Assembly: GCF_042679565.1 (NCBI RefSeq)
Contig: NZ_JBHTMY010000002.1
Location: 992,001 to 1,056,000, forward strand
Direction of reading: 5' to 3'
Source of the DNA: Namhaeicola litoreus
Lineage (GTDB): Bacteria; Bacteroidota; Bacteroidia; Flavobacteriales; Flavobacteriaceae
DNA length: 64,000 nt
Below, piece by piece: positions 34,438-42,662 of this stretch; position 1 is the stretch's first letter, and each line of letters begins with the position of its first letter. The translations under genes and the position numbers were made by a program. The notes beneath the pieces were generated by a model. That model worked only from the letters and a program-made list of their open reading frames with translations. It ran no database searches and was not told the DNA's origin.

Positions 34438-34905
34438 ATGATGAAAAAAACACTTTATATCGATATGGACAATGTCCTGGTAGATTTTCCTTCTGCCTTT
34501 GCTAAAATTGACAAAGAAATTTTGACCCAATATGAACACAAAGATGATATCCCCGGAATCTTTGCACTCATGGATCCGGTAGAAGATGCCATAGAATCCA
34601 TAGAATTTCTGGCCAAACATTTTGAGGTTTACATCCTTTCAACGGCCCCCTGGGAAAATCCTTCCGCCTGGCGCGATAAACTGCTCTGGATCAAAAAACA
34701 CTTGCCTGAAATTGGCTATAAACGATTAATTCTTTCGCACAACAAACACCTCAACATCGGGGATTATATCATCGACGATCGCACCAAAAATGGCGTGGAT
34801 AAATTTCAGGGTAGACATTTGCATTTTGGAGAAGAGGGCGACTATAAATCCTGGAAAGAAGTCGTTAACCATTTATGTGAAATTGAAAAAATAAAGAATA
34901 AATAA
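34438..34905 (+). CDS. 5'(3')-deoxyribonucleotidase-like HAD phosphatase (NT5C family)
   Basis: HAD motif I is D9-M-D11-N-V-L-V-D, with the small-helix cap expected of NT5C nucleotidases. Then come motif II S-T-A-P-W near residue 64, a conserved K in motif III and D-Y-I-I-D-D-R as motif IV. Length is 155 aa. The enzyme removes phosphate from (deoxy)nucleoside monophosphates. In this operon, next to a nuclease-like DUF2779 protein, it could clear nucleotides released from degraded DNA. That link is inference. The next gene starts one base after its stop. Confidence 0.83.
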   Translation: MMKKTLYIDMDNVLVDFPSAFAKIDKEILTQYEHKDDIPGIFALMDPVEDAIESIEFLAKHFEVYILSTAPWENPSAWRDKLLWIKKHLPEIGYKRLILSHNKHLNIGDYIIDDRTKNGVDKFQGRHLHFGEEGDYKSWKEVVNHLCEIEKIKNK

Positions 34906-34906
34906 T

Positions 34907-36856
34907 ATGCCACGATACCTCACAAAATCCCGCTTCAAATTGGCACTCGATTGCCCAACCAAATTGTTTTATACAAAAAAGGAAAACCTTTATGCCAATA
35001 CCAAAATTGAGGATCCCTTCCTGATTGCTTTGGCAGAAGGTGGTTTCCAGGTAGAAGAACTCGCGCGCATGTATTATCCGGAAGGAGTTGCCATTCTGGG
35101 CGACGACCGTAATTATGACAAACTGATCTCGAGAACCAACGAATTATTGCATCATGAAAATGTGACCCTCTTCGAAGCCGCCTTTTTATTTGAAGGTTTG
35201 TTTATCCGCGTCGATATCCTGAACAAAAAAGGAAACAAGATCGAACTCATTGAAGTAAAGGCCAAGTCTGTGAGCGGATTGGAACATACCTCCTACATGA
35301 CCAAAAATGGAATAAAATCTGATTGGATACCCTATTTATACGATGTAGCCTTTCAGCAATACGTCATCCAAAAAAGTTTTCCCAATTGGACTGTAAAGCC
35401 TTATTTAATGATGGCAAACAAGGATGCAGTTGCCACGGTCGACGGACTCAATCAAATGTTCAAAGTCACCAAAAATGCCAACAACAGAACCGGTATCCTC
35501 AAACAGGAAAATTTAAAACTTGAAGACCTGGGTGATCCCATCCTAACCAAAATTTCAGTGCAGGAGGAGGTGGAAAGAATTCAAACCAAAAACCCAAAAT
35601 TCGAAAACCTCACCTTCGAAAAACTCATTGAACATTTTCGCGCTCATTATGCATCCGATACCAAAATTGTAAACCCCATTGGAATCCAGTGCAAAAACTG
35701 TGAATTCAAAACAGCGGATCGATCGCTAAAAAGCGGGTTTCACGAATGTTGGCAAGAACAGCTCAATCTTTCTGAAAAATTGATCGACAGACCGAAGGTC
35801 TATGAAGTCTCAAACCTCCGCAGTGCGGCCAAACTGATGGAAGAAGGAAAATTCTTTATGGAAGAACTATCAGAAAACGACATACAACCCACACCCGCCC
35901 CCGGGGTGATCTCACCAAAAGAAAGGCAATGGATCCAAATTGAAAAAGTTAAAGAAAATAATTCCGAACCTTATTTTGAACTGGACGGATTACGTGACGA
36001 ACTCGAGGCTTGGAAATTCCCCCTCAATTTCATCGACTTCGAAACTTCCGCCATTGCCTTACCTTTTACCAAAAACAGAAGACCTTATGAGTCGATCGCC
36101 TTTCAGTTTTCGCACCACATCGTGTTTGCAGATGGACGAGTAGAACATGTTTCAGAATACCTGAACGCCCTTCCCGGGGTCTTCCCGAACTTTGATTTTA
36201 TAAGGGCCCTCAAAGCTTCTCTGGAAACAAACCAAGGCTCCATTTTTCGCTACCACAACCACGAGAACAACATCGTTAACGCCATCTACAAACAATTGCA
36301 GGAATCACAAGAACCCGACAAAAAGGAACTGATGGACTTCATCCAAACCATCAGCCACAATACCAACAGCAATGCCCATAGCTGGCAAGGAGAAAGGGAT
36401 ATGATCGATCTATGGCAAGTGGTCAAAAATTACTATTACGACCCACATACCGGAGGCTCAAATTCCATCAAAGATGTCCTCCCAGCCGTATTGAATTCCA
36501 GTAGGTTTTTAAAAGAAAAATATTCAAAACCCATCGAAACCATCAACCTCACAAGTAAAAATTTCCCGAATGATTTTGTCTTTCTCAAACTTGAAAACGA
36601 GGAAGTAATCAATCCCTACAAACGCCTGCCTCCCCTTTTTGAAGGCTGGGACCAGGATGCGCTGGACAATACCGTTACTGAGATCGAAGACATCAGCAAT
36701 GGTGGCGCAGCACTAACGGCTTATGGAAAATTGCAATTTGAAGAAGTAAGTGAGGAAGAGAGAAAAGCCATCGAAGCAGGCCTACTCAAATACTGCGAAC
36801 TCGATACCTTGGCCATGGTGATGATCTATGAGTATTTTAGAGAAATTACAAGCTAA
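34907..36856 (+). CDS. DUF2779 protein: Cas4-like PD-(D/E)XK domain plus DEDD-type exonuclease-like domain
   Basis: The N-terminal part has the nuclease core D103...E116-V-K118 and four cysteines, C16, C262, C265 and C281, spaced as in Cas4/AddB-type iron-sulfur nucleases. The C-terminal part (about 370-649) carries F-I-D-F-E-T-S near residue 378 and late acidic residues, resembling an RNase H-fold 3'-5' exonuclease. This is the DUF2779 architecture, with 649 aa as usual. The combination suggests a DNA-processing enzyme, but its biological role is not established. It ends the operon begun at the copy-1 promoter. The 94-aa gene follows after 92 bp. Confidence 0.78.
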   Translation: MPRYLTKSRFKLALDCPTKLFYTKKENLYANTKIEDPFLIALAEGGFQVEELARMYYPEGVAILGDDRNYDKLISRTNELLHHENVTLFEAAFLFEGLFIRVDILNKKGNKIELIEVKAKSVSGLEHTSYMTKNGIKSDWIPYLYDVAFQQYVIQKSFPNWTVKPYLMMANKDAVATVDGLNQMFKVTKNANNRTGILKQENLKLEDLGDPILTKISVQEEVERIQTKNPKFENLTFEKLIEHFRAHYASDTKIVNPIGIQCKNCEFKTADRSLKSGFHECWQEQLNLSEKLIDRPKVYEVSNLRSAAKLMEEGKFFMEELSENDIQPTPAPGVISPKERQWIQIEKVKENNSEPYFELDGLRDELEAWKFPLNFIDFETSAIALPFTKNRRPYESIAFQFSHHIVFADGRVEHVSEYLNALPGVFPNFDFIRALKASLETNQGSIFRYHNHENNIVNAIYKQLQESQEPDKKELMDFIQTISHNTNSNAHSWQGERDMIDLWQVVKNYYYDPHTGGSNSIKDVLPAVLNSSRFLKEKYSKPIETINLTSKNFPNDFVFLKLENEEVINPYKRLPPLFEGWDQDALDNTVTEIEDISNGGAALTAYGKLQFEEVSEEERKAIEAGLLKYCELDTLAMVMIYEYFREITS

Positions 36857-36948
36857 AATCAATTCCATCGCATAGAAGAATTTGTAAGATCTCAATTTGA
36901 AAAAATCATTAAATACTGAAAGAAACAAGACCGGGATAAACTATTCCG

Positions 36949-37233
36949 ATGAAAAAACAAAGAATTATGAGCAGAAAACCATTTTACGAGGGGGATGAAA
37001 AAGTTTGGAAAACTATAAAAATCCCAAAACCAAAAAAGCCCATTTTGACAGAAGAAAAATACCAACGGTATTTGGAGGGGCGCTACGAATTACCGTCCCT
37101 TGAAAGGCTAATGATAGACTTCTGGTATGAAAGGCGCGAGCCTAAAAACGAGGAGGAAAGACAATTGCAAAAAGAAGTTTTAGAAATTAAGGCTTCTAGC
37201 AAATCATTACACATTGATGGAGAAGTATTTTAA
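36949..37233 (+). CDS. Hypothetical basic protein (94 aa)
   Basis: A lysine-rich N-terminus is followed by K-I-P-K-P-K-K-P and a helical C-terminal half with L-E-R-L-M-I-D-F-W-Y-E-R-R-E. No family was recognised, and there is no membrane segment. A second start at the third methionine (residue 7) is possible. It lies on the same strand as the DUF2779 operon and may be its last gene. Confidence 0.5.
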   Translation: MKKQRIMSRKPFYEGDEKVWKTIKIPKPKKPILTEEKYQRYLEGRYELPSLERLMIDFWYERREPKNEEERQLQKEVLEIKASSKSLHIDGEVF

Positions 37234-37323
37234 AAGAAATTCAACAAAAAAAGAATGCCAAAAATAAAGTTTCACCAAACGTCAAGTGCATACGATGACC
37301 TATAGCCCAAAGAGCACCAATGA

Positions 37324-37440
37324 CACCAAAAAAATATTCAACATTACCTGGGCGATAACATGTATCCCAAAAGATTGACGACCATCGAAAATTGGATTGA
37401 TAAACTGATTGAAATCAATAAATATTATATAACTGAATAA
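37324..37440 (+). pseudogene. 3' end of a second DUF6438 gene
   Basis: The frame from 37324 reads through Q-H-Y-L-G-D-N-M-Y-P-K-R-L-T-T-I-E-N-W-I-D-K and stops at 37440, matching the end of the DUF6438 gene at 33322-33732. A block of 37 bases is identical, and beyond it mostly third positions differ. The 5' part is absent. Like the ATPase remnant at 30851, it is the tail of a paralogue lying beyond an inserted gene block. Confidence 0.85.
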
Positions 37441-37462
37441 ATAGCAAAATTATAAAAACAAA

Positions 37463-38392
37463 TCATGGATACATCTTAAATTTTAAGCTATCCAGGTTCT
37501 TCAACTTATTAATATATGCCCGCTGCATTTTACGGTGATTATTTAATCGATTATAAGTATATCTATCAAAAATTGATTCTGATATGATCTGTGAATTGGA
37601 AGGTTTTGATTGGCTGAGATTAAAACCTTTTCCACAATCTGTTAAACTAAAATTGGTTTGGATAATTCGGTCGTGAAAATCGAATGGATTTTCTATTCCA
37701 TCCATAATAATTTGAAATTTGGCCTGTAAATTGGCAAAAGTTCTATTGAGCAGTTCATAACGTTTCTTTGCTTTTTCTTTGATATGTTTCGCCTCTGTAC
37801 TTAAAGGATTCAAGTCCTTGGTAAGGATGTCAATTTGCAAATTCCCCGTTCTTTTTCCGAGTAACAATTTGAGTATCGGTAAAATATTATCTTCCACTTT
37901 TTGACGGTCTTTATCGCTTAACACATACCCATCTGTGATCACAAGATTATTAAAAGGAAGTTCGTTAAATTGTTCTAAAAATTGCCAGCCTTTAAAACCT
38001 TCGCTTAAATCAATTTTAAAATGTAGTTTATCAATAATTTCTTTTATCCTGCGCTCATAATTATCAAAAGTAAAACAGAGTGCACCTTTTTTTTCCGCCT
38101 CTTCAAACCATGCTTGTGGTTCATTCATAAATACCAATACCTGACTGAAATCTGATTTTTCAAACAATTGCTTTTCAATTGAATCAACGGGTGTGGGAGG
38201 TAATGTATTGCCAATTAAAGCGAAATATTCATTCTCAGATTTCAGCTTTTCAAAATCATCTGGATTAAAATCTATAAAGACACGCTTATCTCCATAGGAA
38301 GTTAAAATTGACTTTAAAACCTCCTGGCTGGGCCTGCCTTCATATTCAATATAAAAATTATCTAAAAAAACTTTGTCAACGTATAACTCCAT
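37463..38392 (-). CDS. Uncharacterised partner of the DUF3696 ATPase, with an MIT_C/PLD-like C-terminal region
   Basis: The 309-aa protein has no signal or membrane segment. The first 130 residues are alpha/beta with no recognised motif. The last part has the strand-helix order and the F-H-D-R-I-I-Q-T-N...G-K-G-F-N-L signature that resembles the MIT_C (phospholipase D-like) domain. The C-terminus of BrxL in this window has the same pattern (H-D-R-F-I...G-R-G-L-D). It begins one base after the ATPase stop, so the two form a tight operon. A nuclease or binding effector governed by the ATPase is a reasonable guess, not a demonstrated function. Confidence 0.6.
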   Translation of the reverse strand: MELYVDKVFLDNFYIEYEGRPSQEVLKSILTSYGDKRVFIDFNPDDFEKLKSENEYFALIGNTLPPTPVDSIEKQLFEKSDFSQVLVFMNEPQAWFEEAEKKGALCFTFDNYERRIKEIIDKLHFKIDLSEGFKGWQFLEQFNELPFNNLVITDGYVLSDKDRQKVEDNILPILKLLLGKRTGNLQIDILTKDLNPLSTEAKHIKEKAKKRYELLNRTFANLQAKFQIIMDGIENPFDFHDRIIQTNFSLTDCGKGFNLSQSKPSNSQIISESIFDRYTYNRLNNHRKMQRAYINKLKNLDSLKFKMYP

Positions 38393-38393
38393 A

Positions 38394-40031
38394 TCAATTG
38401 TTTTGACCTTTATTTATTCTCAAAAGTTCAAACTGTAATTTGGTCGCTTCATCATAAAATCCTGGTCCGAAAGAATCTGTGAGTCCGCCAAACGTATTGA
38501 TATTAATTTTTTTTACCTTTTTCTCCTTTTCATTCACATATTCATCTTCATTAAAATAATAGATATTGATATCCTCAGTCGTAATTTCCTTATTGGCAGT
38601 TAAATATTGAAGTTTCCTGATCAGGTATTCAGAATGGGTTTCCAAAATAAAATGTATTCCATAAGTTTTATATGCCAAAACCAACACATCTGCTAATTTT
38701 GATTGCAAATTGGGATGTAAATTGGCCTCTGGTTCTTCAATGATTAACGAAATTGGACTTGATTTATCAATTCCATATTTATTGTGTAAATTATATATCT
38801 GAATAATAATAGGAACTATCTGGGAATAACCAAATCCTACATCTGCCAAATTAACTAATCTATCGCCCTGTTTTATATAAATTAATGAAATTTCACCTTC
38901 ATATCTTTCAATTTTTAATTCACCATTTAGTTTGATAATGCTAAAACAATCTTGAATAAAATTCTTGTCAAAGCTTTCTCCGGATATCGCATAATCCCTT
39001 ATTATTAGGTCAATTTCATTATCCGATCTATTTGATAAGACCCTCTTCTGACCTCCTCTTCTCGGTGAAATATAAAATATACTATCCAATAAAGCTTCGA
39101 ATTCTTCTATTATTAAATCACATCTTCTAACATAATTTTCATGGATTAGGTTTATTTTAAAGTGTTTACCATCTTGTTGAGTTAATTGTGTATCAAAATC
39201 ATAATCAAATATCAATTTACCCAATTTTGAATAAGTAATTTCATATTGGGAAAAGTCAATATTTAATTCTTTAACCAACCTAAAGTGGAATTCACTCTTC
39301 ACTAAAACTCCGAGACTATTTAAATGAGATCTGAAATTTATAAAAAAATCTAACTTTTCAACGGGGTTTTGGGAATAAGGATCTATTGCTTCTAAAACTA
39401 CATTTTCAAATAATTCTTCCTGAATGCCAAGCATTTGAGAACTGAACTTTTCCGTGAAAACAATATCACCTTTTACCAGTTCAAATAATAAGCCATCTCT
39501 GTTAACATTTAATAATTCTTCTTTCAAATGCTTCAATTCCTTCTCAATTCCCAAGTTTGAATCCAACTTCCATCTAAATAACCTTTCGAAAACTTCTTTG
39601 GAATTCGATGTTTTAAAATCGACTTTGTAAATGTCATCAATTATTTTTTTGATCATAATATTGTTGAATTCATATTTTGATCCGCCAATTGAACGATATT
39701 TAAATAAAAATCCATCTTCGTTAAAACTCAGTTCCCTAATCATACTATTTTGATAGATAAATTCAATAAATTCATTCTCACCAAAAATCTTAATTTTTAA
39801 TACATCTTCTTCATTCAACCAATTCAAACATTTTTCAAAACTCTCAAGATTATGTATGTTTCGATCATTAAAGTTTAACTTATTTATCCCATTTTTAAAT
39901 AGTAATATTAATTTTATAAATGAACTCTTCCCAGAACTATTTGGCCCGGTCAACACGGTTAGAGGTGCCAATTCAAACTCTGTATAATCCTTAAATACCC
40001 TGAAATTTTCTATGCCAATTTTTTTGATCAT
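38394..40031 (-). CDS. AAA/ABC-type ATPase with DUF3696 C-terminus (OLD/RecF-like)
   Basis: Walker A is G-P-N-S-S-G-K-S-S near residue 32. The ABC-type signature region is V-G-F-G-Y-S-Q, Walker B is L-I-I-E-E-P-E-A-N-L-H-P and the H-loop is E-T-H-S-E-Y-L. The C-terminal N-T-F-G-G-L-T...F-Y-D-E matches DUF3696. A long insertion between the motifs is probably a coiled coil. Such stand-alone ATPases typically pair with a toxic effector in phage-defence cassettes, and here the partner gene follows immediately. Its promoter carries the TGCA-N7-TGCA element at 40106-40139. Confidence 0.82.
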   Translation of the reverse strand: MIKKIGIENFRVFKDYTEFELAPLTVLTGPNSSGKSSFIKLILLFKNGINKLNFNDRNIHNLESFEKCLNWLNEEDVLKIKIFGENEFIEFIYQNSMIRELSFNEDGFLFKYRSIGGSKYEFNNIMIKKIIDDIYKVDFKTSNSKEVFERLFRWKLDSNLGIEKELKHLKEELLNVNRDGLLFELVKGDIVFTEKFSSQMLGIQEELFENVVLEAIDPYSQNPVEKLDFFINFRSHLNSLGVLVKSEFHFRLVKELNIDFSQYEITYSKLGKLIFDYDFDTQLTQQDGKHFKINLIHENYVRRCDLIIEEFEALLDSIFYISPRRGGQKRVLSNRSDNEIDLIIRDYAISGESFDKNFIQDCFSIIKLNGELKIERYEGEISLIYIKQGDRLVNLADVGFGYSQIVPIIIQIYNLHNKYGIDKSSPISLIIEEPEANLHPNLQSKLADVLVLAYKTYGIHFILETHSEYLIRKLQYLTANKEITTEDINIYYFNEDEYVNEKEKKVKKININTFGGLTDSFGPGFYDEATKLQFELLRINKGQNN

Positions 40032-40105
40032 TTCCCTATTATTTGAATAATCATGATTATTTTTCTAAATGGTTTGTTGCATTAAATTTAGTTATTTTTT
40101 CAAGG

Positions 40106-40139
40106 CAAATATCAAAATTACCTATGCACCCTATCTGCA
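40106..40139 (-). promoter_or_regulatory. Promoter with TGCA-N7-TGCA element (copy 2), upstream of the ATPase-effector operon
   Basis: On the minus strand, TGCA (40136-40139) and TGCA (40125-40128) are seven bases apart. After exactly 11 bases comes GATATTTG (40113-40106), which differs from TAnnTTTG only at the first base. The ATPase start lies about 75 bases downstream. In promoter orientation the seven-base spacer is GATAGGG, close to GATAGAC in copy 4. Confidence 0.65.
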
Positions 40140-40223
40140 TAAAACAACTCAACATAAAGTTAATGTCCCTGTACAAAAATTTTGATCGATTTTAATATCT
40201 TTAATCATTCAAACTCCAAACAC

Positions 40224-41084
40224 ATGCTCATAGGCGAACTCGTCAAAACACATGTTGACAAAATCTTTCAGTATTGCGAAACAAAAGACCGTGATGAATT
40301 GTTCCATCTTATGGACAAAGAATATTCCAAAAGAACCTTCAACATCAATTTTCCATTTTGCAAGGAGTACAATCAAATCGTAAAGGACGATGAAGCTGTG
40401 CGCTTCTGGAAAAAAGATTATACCATTCGCAATAAAGACTTGCGCGTTTGTAGCCAATGGATAATTACGAGCAAAGATTTATTTTTAGACTATCTACTCG
40501 AAAAAAAGATCATCTCTCCAAATGAGTATAACCATTACCAAAAAATAGTGATGGCTGATCCAAATAAAAGGTCCGGATCAAAATCTAACGGTCTAAAAAA
40601 TAAAACTGCAAAACCCTTTCGGGAGATTTTAGACCACATCACAACCGATGAAGTACTCAAATCAGAGGCCTTAGAAATGAGCACTTATTATACCCTTTTC
40701 TATACCTTGGAACGATCCATTCGCAAAATGATTGTAGAAATAATGGAAGAGAAATACGGAGAAAATTGGTGGGATAAAAAAGTTGATTTTCGGGTGAAAG
40801 AAAACGTAAAAAATAATTTGGAATATGAATTAGACACACCACAAACTAAACGGTCTGAAAATGAGATTGATTATTCTACCTTTGGTGATTTAAGAAAAAT
40901 CATAAATGTAAATTGGACTGATTTTGAACCTAAATTTTGCAAAAGCTTAAAATCTATAAATGAAACGCTCATAAATTTGAATAGACTGAGAGTTCCTATT
41001 GCACATTGTACACCAATGGCACCAAAGGAAGTTGAACGCCTTAAAATGCAATTAGACGACTGGCATGACGCATTAAAAGAATAA
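40224..41084 (+). CDS. Swt1-type HEPN domain protein, possible RNase toxin
   Basis: The C-terminal half has the Swt1-like HEPN pattern: L-F-Y-T-L-E-R-S-I-R, G-E-N-W-W, a mid-domain D-Y-S-T-F-G-D-L-R-K and the RX4H motif R256-V-P-I-A-H261, which is the catalytic signature of HEPN ribonucleases. The first 110 residues are unassigned. The start is placed at the ATG at 40224, because an in-frame TTG at 40182 is unlikely. There is no adjacent antitoxin-like nucleotidyltransferase. It is divergent from the ATPase-effector operon and converges on a tiny membrane-protein gene. A defence-related, RNA-cleaving role is inferred. Confidence 0.7.
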   Translation: MLIGELVKTHVDKIFQYCETKDRDELFHLMDKEYSKRTFNINFPFCKEYNQIVKDDEAVRFWKKDYTIRNKDLRVCSQWIITSKDLFLDYLLEKKIISPNEYNHYQKIVMADPNKRSGSKSNGLKNKTAKPFREILDHITTDEVLKSEALEMSTYYTLFYTLERSIRKMIVEIMEEKYGENWWDKKVDFRVKENVKNNLEYELDTPQTKRSENEIDYSTFGDLRKIINVNWTDFEPKFCKSLKSINETLINLNRLRVPIAHCTPMAPKEVERLKMQLDDWHDALKE

Positions 41085-41086
41085 CC

Positions 41087-41218
41087 TCACTTCGGCGTAA
41101 GTTTATTCATCACCAAAGCAAGGGTGATACCTATAAAAAGAATAGCGTATTTACCTATCCAATAGCTCACAAACAATATTCCTAAAACAACCAATGTTTT
41201 GTAAAGTGTTTTATCCAT
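41087..41218 (-). CDS. Small membrane protein (43 aa)
   Basis: From the ATG at 41218 the product starts M-D-K-T-L-Y-K-T and contains one or two closely spaced hydrophobic segments (V-V-L-G-I-L-F-V-S-Y-W-I-G and Y-A-I-L-F-I-G-I-T-L-A-L-V), ending in K-L-T-P-K. The frame is open to 41281, but that longer start would lie only 5 bases from the -7 box of its own promoter, so 41218 is preferred. It has a dedicated promoter with the TGCA element. Small hydrophobic proteins of this kind can be toxins, holin-like or regulatory peptides. No family is known to me. Confidence 0.6.
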   Translation of the reverse strand: MDKTLYKTLVVLGILFVSYWIGKYAILFIGITLALVMNKLTPK

Positions 41219-41285
41219 TTTCCTTGTTTTTATAAATTGCTGATAGCCTTGCGCTAATTGCAGGCTGTATTTTACACCCACAATT

Positions 41286-41319
41286 CAAATTTAGAATCAA
41301 TCTATGCACTCTTTCTGCA
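41286..41319 (-). promoter_or_regulatory. Promoter with TGCA-N7-TGCA element (copy 3), upstream of the small membrane protein
   Basis: On the minus strand, TGCA (41316-41319) and TGCA (41305-41308) are seven bases apart (spacer GAAAGAG). Exactly 11 bases later comes TAAATTTG (41293-41286), a perfect -7 box. The gene start at 41218 is 67 bases downstream. Confidence 0.72.
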
Positions 41320-41650
41320 CACAATTTTCTACATTTATACCGATCCATTTTGATCCAGAATAATAAAATGAAGCACAATAAAACCGGCCTCAAATTAAAA
41401 AGAAATTAATATCGACAAAGTAAAATCCTTTTTTCGACAGAATAGTGAATAAAAATACCGAGATTCAGGTAAATGAAATTTACCGCGGTATTTTTAGAAC
41501 GGTTTAGCAAAGCTAAAATTCCTACGAAAAAAGTGTCCTTTCTTTGGTTCGTTTCTTTGGACAAGCAAAGAAATGAACGTTTAACTACATTTTAATTTGG
41601 AGCCTTGACTTTTTGTTTCTTTTGTGTCAAGACAAAAATGAACGTAGATC
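41320..41650. other. Spacer with nested hairpin and repeat-like DNA before the WYL gene
   Basis: No gene is supported here. At 41451-41495 an outer 10-bp stem (AAAAATACCG with CGGTATTTTT) encloses a second perfect 7-bp stem (GGTAAAT, ATTTACC). It ends in T's and could terminate transcription or form a structured RNA. Around 41550-41640 two imperfect inverted repeats (CTTTG...CAAAG and TTGACTTTTTG...CAAGACAAAAA) resemble dispersed flavobacterial intergenic repeats. No exact TAnnTTTG promoter for the WYL gene was found. Confidence 0.55.
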
Positions 41651-42658
41651 ATGGCTACAAACAAACACGCACAAATCCGTTACAACACCCTCGACAAATG
41701 CTTCCGCAACACCGGAAGAAACTATACCCTGGACGACCTATTAGAAGCTTGTAACAATGCTATTCTCGATTTTGATCCCGCCGCAGAAGGGATCAAAAGG
41801 CGACAACTTTTTGACGACATTCGTTTTATGCAAAGCGAACAAGGCTGGAGCATCGAACTCAACGACGAACTGAAATTCGGAAAAAAGAAAGTCTACCGTT
41901 ATCTCGATCCAACTTTTTCAATTTCTCAGCAACCGCTCTCAGAATCGGATGCCAATCACCTCAAAGCGGCACTGGCAACCTTATCGAGATTCAAGGGTAC
42001 TCCGCAATACGACTGGATCGAAGAACTTTCCCTTCGCCTGGAGGACAATTTCAAACTAAAAAATACGGATCAAAACATCATTTCCTTTGAAGAAAACCCT
42101 TATTTACAAGGGAAAGAACACATCACCCAATTATACAATGCCATCCATTACCAAAAAGTTTTAAAAATCACCTACAAATCCTTCAACAATCCTGAACCCA
42201 TTATTTTCACCCTGCATCCCTACCACCTAAAACAATACAACAACCGCTGGTTTTTATTGGGGAAAGACGAACGATTTGAGACACTGACCAACCTGGCCCT
42301 CGACCGCATCGAAAAAATAGAAGAGACAGCTCAAAAATACACCCCAACCGACATAGACTTTGAAGAATATTTTGACGATGTGATTGGTGTATCAATTTCT
42401 GAAAAACCCTTACAAAGCGTATTACTTAAAGTGTCTCCCAATGCCATTCATTATATACGCACAAAACCCCTGCATGGCTCTCAAAAAATTCGCCCACAGG
42501 AAGAACATTTTCTGGTAGAACTCAACCTTATTCCAAATTATGAGCTCGAATCATGTTTACTTTCTTACGGAGAGAACATAGAAGTACTAGAACCTACTAT
42601 GCTAAGGGATAATCTAAAAACGCGTATTGAAGAATTATACAAAAATTATAAAATTTAA
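41651..42658 (+). CDS. WYL-domain transcriptional regulator
   Basis: An N-terminal winged-helix-like region (residues 1-90) is followed by a WYL domain (about 140-240) with H-P-Y-H-L-K-Q-Y-N-N-R-W-F-L-L-G and A-L-D-R-I, and a C-terminal WCX-like extension. Length is 335 aa. WYL regulators sense nucleic-acid or nucleotide ligands and often control defence genes, including BREX (BrxR) and CBASS-associated (CapW) regulators. It lies between genes that share the TGCA-N7-TGCA promoter and upstream of BREX, making it the best candidate for that element's binding protein. This assignment is inference. Confidence 0.85.
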   Translation: MATNKHAQIRYNTLDKCFRNTGRNYTLDDLLEACNNAILDFDPAAEGIKRRQLFDDIRFMQSEQGWSIELNDELKFGKKKVYRYLDPTFSISQQPLSESDANHLKAALATLSRFKGTPQYDWIEELSLRLEDNFKLKNTDQNIISFEENPYLQGKEHITQLYNAIHYQKVLKITYKSFNNPEPIIFTLHPYHLKQYNNRWFLLGKDERFETLTNLALDRIEKIEETAQKYTPTDIDFEEYFDDVIGVSISEKPLQSVLLKVSPNAIHYIRTKPLHGSQKIRPQEEHFLVELNLIPNYELESCLLSYGENIEVLEPTMLRDNLKTRIEELYKNYKI

Positions 42659-42662
42659 ACTG

